From Vicugna pacos (taxonomy: Eukaryota > Chordata > Mammalia > Artiodactyla > Camelidae): a stretch of 64,000 nt of DNA. A program made the position numbers and the translations under genes. Positions within the stretch are counted from its first letter, which is position 1, and every line of letters begins with the position of its first letter. Shown here piece after piece: positions 25,601 through 37,150 of this stretch. The stretch covers positions 100,356,257 through 100,420,256 of the forward strand of contig NC_132989.1 in the NCBI RefSeq assembly GCF_048564905.1, given 5' to 3'. Under the pieces are notes generated by a model that worked only from the letters and a program-made list of their open reading frames with translations, searched no databases and had not been told where the DNA came from.

Positions 25601-27749
25601 AGGGCAGTCGAGTTTCTGAATATCATAAATACAAACAAAATCTGCTGGGACATATGATAATTAGATATGGATTATTATTCAAATCACAGTTTTTTGGCAG
25701 AACAACTCAGTGTGCTGAGGTTTCTTTGAGGGCATTATAATGTGAAATTTATTTTACAGTAAAATTTTAAAAATTTCTTAATGAGCTTAGTATATATGTA
25801 ATATAATTATTTTTCACTTATAATTAATAATAGCAATTATTTAATATAGGTCTTAAAGTGATATAGTAGTTTGTAAGTCAAGAGCAAGAAAATTATTGAT
25901 ACATTTACCTTGCTGCTTTTCCTTCCAATAAGATATAAAAATTAAAATCACAAAGATATACTCATTAAAAAAACTTACGTTAGAAATTACTTTACACATA
26001 AGAATTAAATAAATTTGAAAAAAAAGGGAAGCTTTCACTTCAGTTACACATGTGTGCCTGAAAATTGCAGAAAATTATATGTGAACTTTTCTGTAATACT
26101 GTAATGTTCATTGACAATAATTCTTTTTAGATTAATAATATAGTATTGTGATGTTTTGCTATGACCAAAATTCCAAATACTCATAAAGATTCTGGGGGAT
26201 GGTGGATTGTTTTTTAATAAGGTGATTTAGATATGTAGTTTGATACTGATTGCATATATATTTTCTTCTATCTTAAAAATTTCAAAATCTAGGGAGATAT
26301 TTTCACAAAGATTTTTAAATGATCACCACAGTAAGTCTAGTTAACAGAGAAAAATTTTTGACAACATTCTTTTCAGTTGTCATTCGTTGTTTTACTTTTT
26401 TTCCCTCTAAGACATTATTTTTTGTTTTGACAAAATGTTATACTTCTCAAACACCTTGATTTTTATAGCTCAAGAATGATATTGTGAAACAAAAGGCTCA
26501 TTTTCATAGAGGTCCAGGAGTCTCCAGGGAAGAGAATCATCAAGACTCTATTTTCACTTTGGAATTTAAGGTTACTGAATGTTGTCCAATGATTTCACAT
26601 GGCCCAGTTGAAATGTTTGGCAACAATAAACACCAAAGTTATCTTCAACCACACCTTCTGAAATAAGCCTCATCAGAGGAAGCAGGCATTATTATCAAAT
26701 AACTCTGGCTCAAAGTAACCACCCAGAAGCCCGATGAACCAGCATGAAGTCTGGGTACAGTGTAATGCTAGTAGCTGGCACCTTCCCACTGACATGATGG
26801 ACAAGCTTTCTAAGTTTTGATCTTCTTTGTATTTTCAAAATAATAAGCCATAACTTAAGTGTCCCAAGCAATATTTAGCATAAGGCCTCTCACCATCATT
26901 TGCTAAACCACAGTGGATTATGCTAAGGTTTCTTATGACATCGTTGTTTAAAAAGTGGGAATTAAGATTTATTTTCATGTAGAAGAATTGTGAAAAGGTT
27001 AATTTTCCTCCTTTCCATAAAAAAAGAATCAGTTCTTGGAATAACAAGGACAATATTAGGGTCCTATGAAGCTTGTTTTAAATTTGACAATGTCTTAGAA
27101 AAACAGAAATGATGATGGCAGAAACTTGACCCAGGATTATTTGGAAGTATGAAGAAGGACTCACACTGAGAGATTGGATTTGGTTAGAGTTTATGGCTTC
27201 ACAAAAGAAAACATGGACTTCACCATAAGCTTGGTATATGGACTTTTAAGTAAAGGTTTTGAATATTAAACAATTTGTTACATTATCTGCATCCCATTAG
27301 ATTTATAGGTATTGGAGGAATATAAGCTTTTAGAGGACACAAGCTACAAAATAAATATTATTAAGTCAACAAGTTAGAATATGTTGAATTAAAAGCTAAC
27401 ATGGACTAGAAAAAGAGAAGATTCTTCATAGATTAAATGTAGAAACAAACAGAAGGAAATTCACTTAGGGTATTATTATCTGGTCAGAGGAAGATGCAAA
27501 CTATACTTAGCTATCACTTTGGTGTGAATTTCGTTTTTTTTTTTTTTCTGTTTCTAATCACCTCACCAAGTTGTTAAAGTGGAAAGACAATAAACTGCTC
27601 CACTTTAAGAAATGCATGAAATGCTATTACACTGATGAATCCATACCAGCCCTTTCCCCTTTTGTTTATTATTCCAGGATCCTCCCTCATTCCATTGTTC
27701 CTAACTTTTTAAAGTATTTTCTTCTTATATATACCCACAAATGTCATTA
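22641..27749. other. Mostly unassigned DNA with simple repeats
   Basis: Simple tracts: poly-T 24386-24399, (TTTTG)n 24440-24473, (TG)n 24594-24612 extending imperfectly to 24627, and poly-T near 27535-27548. About 50 bases at 26315-26370 faintly resemble an L1 3' end. The remaining 5 kb, including the better-mixed composition at 26460-26800, show no recognisable repeat, exon or RNA gene. This is the longest stretch in the window without a named element. Confidence 0.5.
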
Positions 27750-28275
27750 GACAGAAGATCAATGAGGCATCAGAGATCCTAAATGACACAACAGAGCAGT
27801 TGGATTTGGTGATATACATTCCTCGTAAGTGCATATGGAACATTCTCTAGGATAGGTCACATACTCAAACACAAAATAAGCCCCAACAAATTTAAGGATA
27901 GGAATTATTTTAAGCATCTTTTCTGACACAATGGCATGCAACTAGAACTCAACCACAGAAAAACAAACAAGAAGAAAACAACTGCATGGAGACTAAACAA
28001 CATGCTACCCAAAAAACAATGGTAAATGATTAAATCAAAGAAGAAATTTAAAGAGAACCTCATATAAATGACAATGAAAACACAACCACACAAAATCTAT
28101 TGGGTACGGCAAAAGCAGTCCTAAGACGGAAGTTCATAGCGATACAGGCCTTTCTCAAAAAACAAGAACAATGTCAAATAAATAATCTATACCCTACCAC
28201 CTAAAAGAACTAGAAAAAGAAGAGCAAGCAAAACCTAAAGTTAGCAGAAGGAAAGAAATACTAATGATCAAGGAG

Positions 28276-28503
28276 AAGATTTTGTGTGGAGTCTTTAGTG
28301 TTTTCTACATATAGAATCACATCATCCTCATATAATGACAATTTTACCTCTTCTATTCCAACTTGGATCCCTTTTATTTATTTTCCTTGTCTAATTGCTA
28401 TGGCTAGGACTTCTAATACTATAATGAATAGAAGTGGTGAGAGTGGGCATCCTTGTCTTGTTCCAGATTTTAATAGAAAGTCTTTCAGCTTTTCACTATT
28501 AAG
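28276..28503 (-). mobile_element. Inverted L1 ORF2 segment inside the L1
   Basis: On the minus strand this reads as L1 ORF2 RT sequence from the GAACAAGACAAGGATGCCCA region through the DD-containing box (a GAGGATGATGTG here) to the CTAAAGACTCCACACAAAAT region. Its sense-strand end falls only about 15 bases before the point where the following direct segment starts, so it fits as a neighbouring piece turned around in place. Confidence 0.92.
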
Positions 28504-29008
28504 AGAATTTGACAAGGTAGCAGGATACAAGATTAACATACAGAAATCAATGGCATTTATTTACACTAACAACAAAATATCAGAAAAGGAAAGTAAAGAA
28601 ACAATCTCTTTTAAAATTGCATCCAAAAAAATAAAATACTTAGGAATAAATCTGACCAAGGAAATGAAAGACTTACATGAGAAGAACTACAAAACATTCA
28701 TTAAAGAAATTAAAGACTATTTAAAGAAATGGAAAGATATCCCATGTTCTTGCACTGGAAGAATTAAAATTGTTAAAATGGACATACTACCCAAAGCAAT
28801 CTACAGATTTAATGCAATCCCTATCATATTACCCAGGACATATTTCACAGAATTAGAACAAATAATCCTAGAATTTATATGGAATCACAAAAGACCCAGA
28901 ATTGCCAAAGCACTACTAAAGAAAAAGAATGAGGCTGGAGGACTAACCCTCCCAGACTTCAGACAATATTATAGATCTATAACAATAAAAACAGCATGGT
29001 ATTGGTAG
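28286..29008 (+). pseudogene. Chimeric 240-codon open frame: inverted L1 plus ORF2 C-terminal region
   Basis: The first about 73 codons translate the inverted, antisense L1 DNA and resemble no protein. Codon 74 onward ([14 protein letters not shown]) is genuine L1 ORF2 from just after the RT catalytic box to the KTAWYW region, where it ends at TAG. The frame is open across the breakpoint by chance. The product would lack the endonuclease, the RT catalytic aspartates and the cysteine-rich C terminus, so no activity is expected. There is no evidence of expression. Confidence 0.85.
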
Positions 29009-30005
29009 AAAAATAGACATATGAATCAATGGAACAGAATAGAGAGCCCAGAAATAAATCCGCAAACTTCTAGTCAATTAATCTCTGACAAAGGAGGCAA
29101 GAACATGTAATGGAGTAAAGACAGTCTTTTCAGCAAATGATGTTGGGAAAATTGGACAATTGCACATAAATCAAGGAAGTTAGAATACTCCCTCACACCA
29201 TACACAAAAATAAACTCAAAATGGCTTAAAAATTTTAACACAAGACAAGACACTATAAGCCTCTTGGAAGAAAACATAGGCAAAATATTATCTGACAAAA
29301 ATCTCAGCAATGTTCTCCTAGGGCAGTTTACCCAAGCAATGGAAATAAAAGAAAAAAATAAACAAATGGGACCAAATTAAACTTATAAGGTTTTGCACAG
29401 CAAAGGAAATCAGAAGCAAAACAAAATGCAACCTACAGAATGGGAGAAAATATTTGCAAAAGATGAGACTGACAAGGGCTTAATCTCCAGAATATATAAA
29501 CAGCTCATACAACTTAAAAAGAAAAAAAAAAACAACCCAATCCAAAAATGAGCAGAAGACCTAAACAAGCAATTCTCCAATGAAGACATACAAATGGCCA
29601 ATAGGCACATGAAAAAATGCTCAATATCGTTACTTATCAGAGAAATGCAAATCAAAACTACAATGAGGTATCACCTCACACCAGTCAGAATGGCCATCAT
29701 TCAAAAGTCCACAAATGATAAATACTGAAGAAGGTGTGGAGAAAAGGAAACCCTCCTACACTTCTGGTGGGAATGTAGTTTGGTGCAGCCATTATGGAAA
29801 ACAGTAAGGAGATCCCTCAAAAAACTAAAAATAGACATACAAAATGATCCAGCAATCCCACTCCTGGGCAAATATCTGGGAAAGAAGAAAACTCTAATTC
29901 AAAAAGATACATGCATACCAATGTTCATAGCAGCACTATTTACAATAGTCAAGACATAGAAGCAACCTAAATATCCATTGACAGATGAATGGATAACGAT
30001 GTGCT

Positions 30006-30143
30006 GTGTGTGTGTGTATACATATATATATATTTATTTTATAAATATATTTATATATATTTATATATATATATATATATATTTATAATATATATATATA
30101 TATATATATATTTATAATATATTTATATTATATATATATAATT
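30006..30143. repeat. Expanded TG/TA microsatellite inside the L1
   Basis: GTGTGTGTGTGTATACATA leads into more than 100 bases of TATAT with TTTATAA interruptions. L1 sequence lies on both sides (GATGAATGGATAACGATGTG left, ACCCATAAAAAGGAATTAAA right). This is the point where related L1 copies carry a short GTATATATATAC. Confidence 0.95.
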
Positions 30144-30239
30144 ACTCACCCATAAAAAGGAATTAAATAATGCCATTTGCAGTAACATAGATGGACATAG
30201 CAAGTATTATAGTAAGTGAAACAGTCAGACAGAAATGTT

Positions 30240-30770
30240 AATAAAAGGCATTAGGCTGTAGATATGATAAGAAGTGGATATATTTAAGAAATCAGAATAA
30301 ATCAAATTAGTAGATCTTGCTAATTGGTTGGAATGGATGGGGAAATACAGGGGGACAACTAAAAGATGATACCCAGTAAGGCTTCTGTAACGTAATTCAG
30401 GATAAGAATCCTTGAATTTCTTCTCATAGATTTATGAGAGAATATGACAAGCTAAGGTTTGAACAGTTTAAATTTGAGATACCTTGGGGACATTTGTGTG
30501 ACCGTCTGAACTATTACACCATGGACTGGATTTCATAAGAGAGCTGGCTCAACTACAGGACCGGGCTTCACTACCATACAGTTATACAGCCAAGTTACCA
30601 GATGGGCTCATCCAAGGAAGCTAAGTTAGAAAAAGAGAAGATGAACTAATGCACAAAATCTCTGGGACGCAGATACATCATTGATGGGCAGAAAGTGAGG
30701 CTTATGCTAAAAAGAAGCCATGAGAAGAGATCTTCATGGAAGGCCTGGTAGTGAGGGACTTGTAGCGTAT
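30240..30770 (-). mobile_element. L2 LINE fragment
   Basis: Antisense L2 order is visible: AGAAGTGGATATATTTAAGAA, TTGCTAATTGGTTGGAATGG, AAATTTGAGATACCTTGGGG then ACATTTGTGTGACCGTCTGAA, and ATGGACTGGATTTCATAAG. It is an ancient relic. The adjoining L1 ends without a tail at its left border, so a later deletion probably joined them. The right limit is uncertain. Confidence 0.65.
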
Positions 30771-32249
30771 TTGAAAAATGGAAAGAATTTCACTATGGCC
30801 AAAGATAAAATTCAAAATTCATATCTAAAATAGAAAACTGAAATCCAAATGACTTATGGTTTCTAACCTCAGAGAAATTAATACCTTGAACACCTTGGGT
30901 TAATGAGTTATTTTGTAGAAAGAAGAATATTAGACTGAGAAATTATTACCCATAAATCCAAGTTAGAGGAAACTAAAATGTTTCTGCTTTATTCTATTAA
31001 AAAAAAATGGCATGAGGAACTTCCTGAAAAATTGGCTGAGTAAGATATTGACATGTATTAAAATTGTGACATAAACATTTTTAACTAAAAATGTTTAACT
31101 CCAGGGAGAATTTCATTCTTTCCTATCATTATTTTGAATTTTGGTTTTTTTTTTCATTCTGTTTAATCCAGTGGTATTGATTTTAAGACAGTTAATATAG
31201 ATATCATAGGGTATAGTTATTCTCTATTGTGTTTCATAATGACCTAAGTTATATTAAACTAAAAAAAAATTGGAGACGTGTATGTATAGTGGGTTACACA
31301 TTTTTACTATGCATCATCTTTTTTTAAAACCAGGCCATTCCTTCCCAAACTCTGATTTTGGGCTTTGTTGAAAAATCCACATTTTTGGGCTTTTCTATTT
31401 TATTTTTTTCCTTCTACTCTATCTTACACATGTAATTTATTTTATCTCTCAATAGTTTAAATGTGGTTTAACTTTTTAAATTAATGTTTCAGAATATGAA
31501 AAGCAGGAAATAAATTAAGAGAGGTCAGCTCTTAGAATTAAATGAAATTAACTCTTGGGAAAAATCATAAATCTTTCATGGTGGCTGAATACAGAGTGCT
31601 TAACTCTGTATTAATTTGTAGACATAATTGAAAATAATGAATACTGCTTTCTCCAGACCTGGGTATTCATTTTGAAAAAAAAAGTTAGTACTATTCCTTA
31701 ATTTAAACACAGATCTTAAAATTTCTCACAGTTTTGTTTTTTTTTGGGAAAAGTTATTTTTCATGTGCTTTGTTACAGCTTTTAGGTTATATTTAGAATA
31801 AACTATCTTGAGTAAACCAGTTCAATACGCAGTGGGCCTGAGGAAGAGATAGTGACTGGGAGGCCAAAGTCTTCAAAATTTATCATCTCTCCTTTCCCGT
31901 TCTTTGTTTACCATACGTGCTGTTTCATAATGTAATTTTTTTTCCTTTCTGAATTCATGTAAGCAAGAAGAAGGAGCTCAGAGATGACTTATATTTTTTC
32001 ACTTCAAATCCCTAGTAAAAAGAAAATGTGAACATCTCAGTTTCAGTAAACTAAACACCTCTGGCCCCCTCAAATAAGCCAAGGACCAGTGACGCACAGG
32101 ACAAACCCAGCTGTTGGAGAATCTGAATATGTACCCCAGAGAGATGGTCCTTGGAGGTAGGAGAATCCTTCTGAGCCACCAAAGTTGACTAATATTCATG
32201 CAATAAAAGGATCTTCAGGTAAGGATTCTCCACCCTGCCTTCTCTGAAT
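30771..32249. other. Unassigned DNA
   Basis: No recognised element or exon. 31990-32220 has a more balanced composition but no convincing splice sites or coding pattern. Confidence 0.5.
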
Positions 32250-32645
32250 TGGTTCAGCCCTTAACGTTAGAAATTAAAATAACAATGCTTTCTTATAACT
32301 TGACTGATTTGTACATACTTCTGTTTCCTCCTATAATGTTCCTCTATAATTTCTTAAACCTCATTTCATCAGTTGCTTCCCTTTCATTACTTGATCGCCA
32401 TCAGTCTAAGTCTGGTGCTGGCTCTATCACAACAACTCGCTTCACCCTATTCCTATGCAGCACGTTGTGTTTCTCTTTAACATGGCGTGCAGTTCATATT
32501 GTAAATTACTGACATTTTTTTCTTTATCTACCACCCTCGGTGCTTCATAAAACAGGGCCTATTTCTTTCATTTTTCATTTTTTTGCCTCAAAAGCCTGCT
32601 AGAATAAACATTACACAGATGAATGAACACTTATTGAGTTATATT
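32250..32645 (+). mobile_element. Possible L2 LINE 3' fragment
   Basis: The end AAACAGGGCCTATTTCTTTC, then CTAGAATAAACATTACACAG and GATGAATGAACACTTATTGAG, resembles the L2 3' tail order. The upstream part is pyrimidine-rich as in L2. Decay makes this tentative. Confidence 0.45.
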
Positions 32646-33754
32646 TTTACACAAAATTAAATGTGCTGTTGCATCAAAAATTCACCAATACTTAATATAA
32701 ACTATTCAAACAAAACAAAACAAAAGGGACTTGATCAAAAAGGAGCTGAAATAATTATGGTAAATATACAAATATATTGTGACTTCCTGGATTAAATTAG
32801 CTTTCATGTATTATAGATTGATTTGAAAACATTCTACAAGAGTTTTCCATCTATTCTCAAATAGTTTTTTTCATTCTTTTAAAAAATGAAAGTGTGACTA
32901 ATAAAATGTCCCTGTATATGATTTTAAGGTACAGACCAATGATTTGTTTAAAAAGGCTCTCATAAGATGCCATATATTTTTCCTTAGAATTGCTCATTAA
33001 TCAACACGACAGTACTTGTAATACATATGCAAAAATCACAGCAGAAAAATATATATACTCTAACATACTAAATCAAAATATGTCAAGGATTGAACTTCTG
33101 TAATATAATTTCAACTACAAAAAACAGGAAATTTTCTATAAAAAACATAATAACTTCTGTTGCCTTTCTCATAATTATAATTCAGAGAACCCATACCCCA
33201 AGGAAAAAAAAATTATTATTTTGGATATTATATAAAACTTAAAAACAAGTATAATATTTTTAATGTTTAAGCAAAAGTAGTTAATAGTGGTTATTCCATA
33301 AACTCTACCAACTAATGTAAAATATGATACCAAAATTCATTAATTGACATAATTGGACTATCTTTTGTGTATATTTTAATGTACACAATGTAATATTTTG
33401 TGTCTATCATCTATCTAGCTTATATATAATAGCTTGTTTTAAATAAATCCTTCAAGTCCTTGTACTTATTTATTACCTTTAAAAAAAAAAGACATACTCT
33501 TTAAGTGTAATATACTATTGATGTAGTGTTTTCTTGTTCCCCATTCATTTAGAAACAACTGACACATTGAATTGATATGGTAAAATATGTCATAAAATCT
33601 CACTTCACAATAAATGCTACTAACCAGAAAAAATTCATGTGAAAATTATGACATGGTTCTGAATTCATCTTTTAAAATATAAATAGGATAGTTTATTCAA
33701 TTGTGAAAATAAACTTTGTTGTTAGCATTAGCACTGACCACAAGCAGTCTGACA
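32646..33754. other. Unassigned, very AT-rich DNA
   Basis: Dominated by A and T with no structure beyond short homopolymer runs. Confidence 0.55.
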
Positions 33755-34150
33755 CTTCTCCATTTGGGCACATGACAGGATGACACTTCCCCAACCACCT
33801 GAGGTCAGATGTGACCACATTACTTACTCTGGCAATGACACGTAAATGTTAATAGTCTGTGACATGTTCTGCCGTCAGCTTTAAGATGGATTACATCCCT
33901 CTCCAATTTTCTCCTCCCTCTGCCAAGGCGACCATCAGTGGTTCAGACAGTGACTGCTTCATTTTTATGTGTTTCTGGTAAGGATCATGATGAACATGTA
34001 ATGAGAATGCAAACTATGTTTATCTTTATTACCTATCTTTGTTACCAAAGCAGAAGGAAATGTACAGCAATATTAATCATTCCATTCATTTACACTGAAA
34101 TGCATTTTTATATGGAAATAAAATATTCCTTCCAATTGCTGTAACAAAGT
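33755..34150 (+). mobile_element. MaLR-like LTR fossil
   Basis: CAGGATGACACTTCCCCAAC, CTGAGGTCAGATGTGACCAC, GGCAATGACACGTAAATG and TCCTCCCTCTGCCAAGGCGA follow the layout of a common ancient mammalian LTR of MaLR type. No internal region is attached. The subfamily is not certain. Confidence 0.5.
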
Positions 34151-34329
34151 ACTTGTGTCAGGACTAATGATAAAAGGATATATCTGTACATTTAGGAAAC
34201 AACTTTTTGTTTATATTTATAACATGAAAGATAACAGATGACTTCAGATACTGAGAACTTACAATTTGATTAAAGCTTAAAATGTACAAAAAATCATGCA
34301 CTAATTTTCAATAATTTCACACATTCATT

Positions 34330-34417
34330 AATTTTCAATAACCTATATTGTGTCAAGTACTTACAACAGGGCCTGGCACATAGTATGAGCTAAAAAGTGT
34401 TAGCTATTATTATTATT
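34330..34417 (+). mobile_element. MIR SINE 3' end
   Basis: ACAGGGCCTGGCACATAGTA then TGAGCTAAAAAGTGTTAGCTA and an (ATT)n tail match the 3' end of MIR. It stops where an L2 begins in the opposite orientation. Confidence 0.8.
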
Positions 34418-35265
34418 CGACAAATCCTTGTTGAGTCCAACCAACTTGAAGTCAAGTGTTCTAGGCAACAGAAATACAGCACAGAACAAATTAGAAAAAA
34501 AAAATTATTGCCCTGATAGAACTTATATTCCATTAGAATTGTACAGACAATTCAGAAAGAAATGCCTTAATTAAAATTGTTATGAAACAAAGTGAAGCAG
34601 GTGGGAGGACTGAGGAGTCTGTAGTCTAAAGAAGGCATTCAGTTTTAAGTAGTATAAAAGGGATGGCTTTACTGAAAAGGTAAAATTTGTCCAGAATCTT
34701 AGAGAGTGGTCAAGCTCTGTAGGTCTCTGAGGAAAGAGCTTTTGAGGCACATGGGCTAGTAAGAGTGAAGTCTGTTAGGTTGGAACATACTTGGTGATGC
34801 TGGAAAAACAAGGTAGCCAGCACAACTGACTTCTACTGAGCAAGAGAGAAAATAGTGGTACAAGAATCAAAGATGAAACTATGCAACTGTAGGTCAGAGC
34901 CTGGAGGGATTCCTACGTTGTTTTTAAAAAATTAAGTTTAATTCTCTACGAGACAGGAAGTCATCGGAGGGTTGAAGCAGGGGAGTGGACTGCTGTGGCT
35001 TACTTTTCGAAAAGATCACTAATTGTTTGTGCTGAGTAGAACAGAATGTGGTAAAGACCCAAGAGGAAGATGAGACTGAAGATTATTACAGTAGCCCGGA
35101 CAAGGTGGTAACTATGCAGGTGGTGAGAAGTGGTCAACTTTTGGTATATTTTGAAGACAGAATCAACAGTAATTGCTGATAGGTTAAATGTAGAACATGA
35201 AAAAAAGCAAAAGGTATCAAAGATACAGTATTCATTAGCTGAGATGGGTAACGCGATGAGACAAA
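34418..35265 (-). mobile_element. Long L2 LINE fragment
   Basis: About 850 bases of antisense L2 in unbroken order: AATCCTTGTTGAG, AGTGTTCTAGGCAACAGAAA, CCCTGATAGAACTTATATTCC, GGATGGCTTTACTGAAAAGG, GGAAGTCATCGGAGGGTTGA, AGCAGGGGAGTGGACTGCTG, TTATTACAGTAGCCCGGACA, GTGGTGAGAAGTGGTCAACT and ATTTTGAAGACAGAATCAAC. It includes the 3' tail and part of the ORF2 C-terminal region. It is the best-preserved L2 in the window but has no coding capacity. Confidence 0.82.
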
Positions 35266-36268
35266 AAGATTTGACAGAGAAATATCAGCTTGTCCTACTT
35301 ATACCTTAATTACAGACGTGGTTTCACTGCCTGGATGAACAGAGCACACTGTCTCGGCTGCAATGAACATAAACTATATAAGAAACAGGAAGCTACTGTG
35401 GACAATCTTCTTCATATGACACTCCCCTGTCTCCCTAGGGTGTCACTAGCCACCGAGGACATAGCCATATCTGCTTGGTTCCACTGCTAATCACCCTATC
35501 TTTTTAAGTTGATTCACCTCTTTCTGATATTAGATGATGCCATTTCCAAGTAAGGACCATTCTTGAAGAGTGCTTTTTTAAACTCATCTTCCACCTGGTT
35601 TTTCAACTGTAGTTTTTTTTATTTTCTCCCCCCCTAAAATAAAACAAATCAAACACTTAACATAGGTGAATAAACCTACAGATGTATTGAAAATAAATAT
35701 AGCAGAATATTTCTACTAGCTTTGAATGTGGAGCATATAGCAACATATAAAGAAAAGGATAAGTAATAATTCATACAAAATTTCCTTTAAAAAATCTTTG
35801 TTACCTAAATGTTTGCTAGCTCCATAATTCCTCCAGTATAAGAACAAGTCTCTGCCCACTTCTTGGTTATTTATGGGACTCTCCAAAGGGTCAAAAGTGT
35901 GCTCCATGAAGTGCAGCCTTTATTTCATAGCTATTTATCCCTATCTACTTCCTACAACATACTGAATACATTGTTTGACCGCCACAATTCACTATGAGAA
36001 TCAAATATTTAAGCTATAGTTAGAATTTCTGATTAATCTCAGATTTCTTTGCATCCCAGAGAAGTGCCGGGTTCCATGGAAAAGGTATTCACACAGCCTC
36101 AGCCACATATTTCTAATGCCCCAGAGCCATTCTACTTATGCCCAGTTTCACAAAGAATCTTTGGAACTGTTCTGTCATAATTGATTATAATTCCTCTATC
36201 TTTAGATGCTTCACATCATTCTAAGGGAAATTGTCAGTGAGAAGAATCATTTAGAGTACCCCATTACT
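35266..36268. other. Unassigned DNA
   Basis: No recognised repeat or gene; frames of 63-66 codons lack domains. Confidence 0.5.
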
Positions 36269-36385
36269 GTTTTGTTAGGTTTATTTTATTGAAGCACAGT
36301 TGGTTTACAGTATTACACTAGTTTCAGGTGTACAGCACAGTGATTCAATATTGTTACAGACTATACATCTCTCTCTCTCCCAATG
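36269..36385 (-). mobile_element. Cetartiodactyl-type L1 3' tail fragment
   Basis: The plus strand reads TTTATTGAAGCACAGTTGGT, GTTTCAGGTGTACAGCACAG and GATTCAATATTGTTACAGAC, the reverse complement of the L1 3' UTR common in cetartiodactyls. It is a very short, 5'-truncated copy. Confidence 0.82.
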
Positions 36386-36577
36386 CTAAATATAAACAGA
36401 CAAATTAAGCTTCCTTGTTTATTAATTAAGGGAAACATATTTGTATGTGTAAAAGGTTTGCTTTTATACTGTAAGAGACATTCATAACTAACTGGATACA
36501 ATATCTTAGTGATTTGTATCAGTATTAATATATACCTATCAATCCTATTATGCTATTATTATATAAGCTGCATGCAT

Positions 36578-36672
36578 TATCATGTTCAAAGTCACCTATT
36601 AACTAGCTGAGCTGGGATTTGAACTGATAACTAATACCAAAGCATATACCCTTTACCCATAGCACACTGCCA
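36578..36672 (-). mobile_element. MIR SINE fragment (5' half)
   Basis: CATGTTCAAAGTCACCTATT, ACTAGCTGAGCTGGGATTTG then AACTGATAACTAATACCAAAG, and CCATAGCACACTGCC follow the antisense of the tRNA-related half of MIR up to its 5' end. Confidence 0.85.
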
Positions 36673-36959
36673 AAAAACAAAATAAACAACAACAAAAAAA
36701 TCAATCTATTAATGACGTTGTAGAAGCAATTCACATGCACAAAGAAGAAAATGCAAAAGTTCAATAACTACAAACAAAGGACAGTGTCCTGTAGAATTCA
36801 AATGAATAGCTATGAAGACGCTCATAAAGAATATTTGCTGATAATTAACTTGGCTAACATTAACACCAAATTTTAGCACTATTGTGAGGGAAAAAGAAGT
36901 CTCACACATTGAAGAACTGAATGCAAAACAGTATTGAAATTTTAAGACAACTTAACAAT

Positions 36960-37150
36960 TTTTATTAAAAGCTTTAAAATACTTTATGTTATTTGATCCA
37001 ATAATTCTACAGGCCCTATTTTAGGAGTTTTATCTACGGAAATAATTGGAAAGATATCTACATGATAATGTATAAACATGCCAATAACCCATTGCAATAA
37101 TATAAAAATAGGATGGATCAATGAAATAAAATCTAGTTATAGACATGATT
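36960..37150 (+). mobile_element. Old L1 (L1ME-like) 3' fragment
   Basis: TTTGATCCAATAATTCTACAG, TTTATCTACGGAAATAATTGG and TATAAAAATAGGATGGATCAA keep the order of the L1ME ORF2 end. Strongly diverged. Confidence 0.68.

Larger units (their letters stand above)
27750..30232 (+). mobile_element. Younger L1 with inverted internal segment, 5'- and 3'-truncated
   Basis: Sense ORF2 from the endonuclease end (27750-28275, e.g. CATATGGAACATTCTCTAGG) is followed by an inverted piece (about 28276-28503), then sense ORF2 from the mid RT to the C terminus (28504 to about 29990) and the start of the 3' end (30145-30232). Divergence is visibly lower than in other L1 copies here: from 28504 the frame stays open for about 168 codons with typical ORF2 wording ([54 protein letters not shown]) before a TAG at 29006. 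The rest of ORF2 to 29990 continues in other frames. About 600 bases of RT are missing before the inverted piece, and the 3' UTR and poly-A tail are absent. It cannot be autonomous. Confidence 0.92.

Noticed and set aside
26315-26370. Possible L1 3' UTR snippet (GATCACCACAGTAAGTCTAG)
   Set aside because: Only about 50 bases resemble the L1 3' UTR and no context supports it, so it is mentioned but not called.
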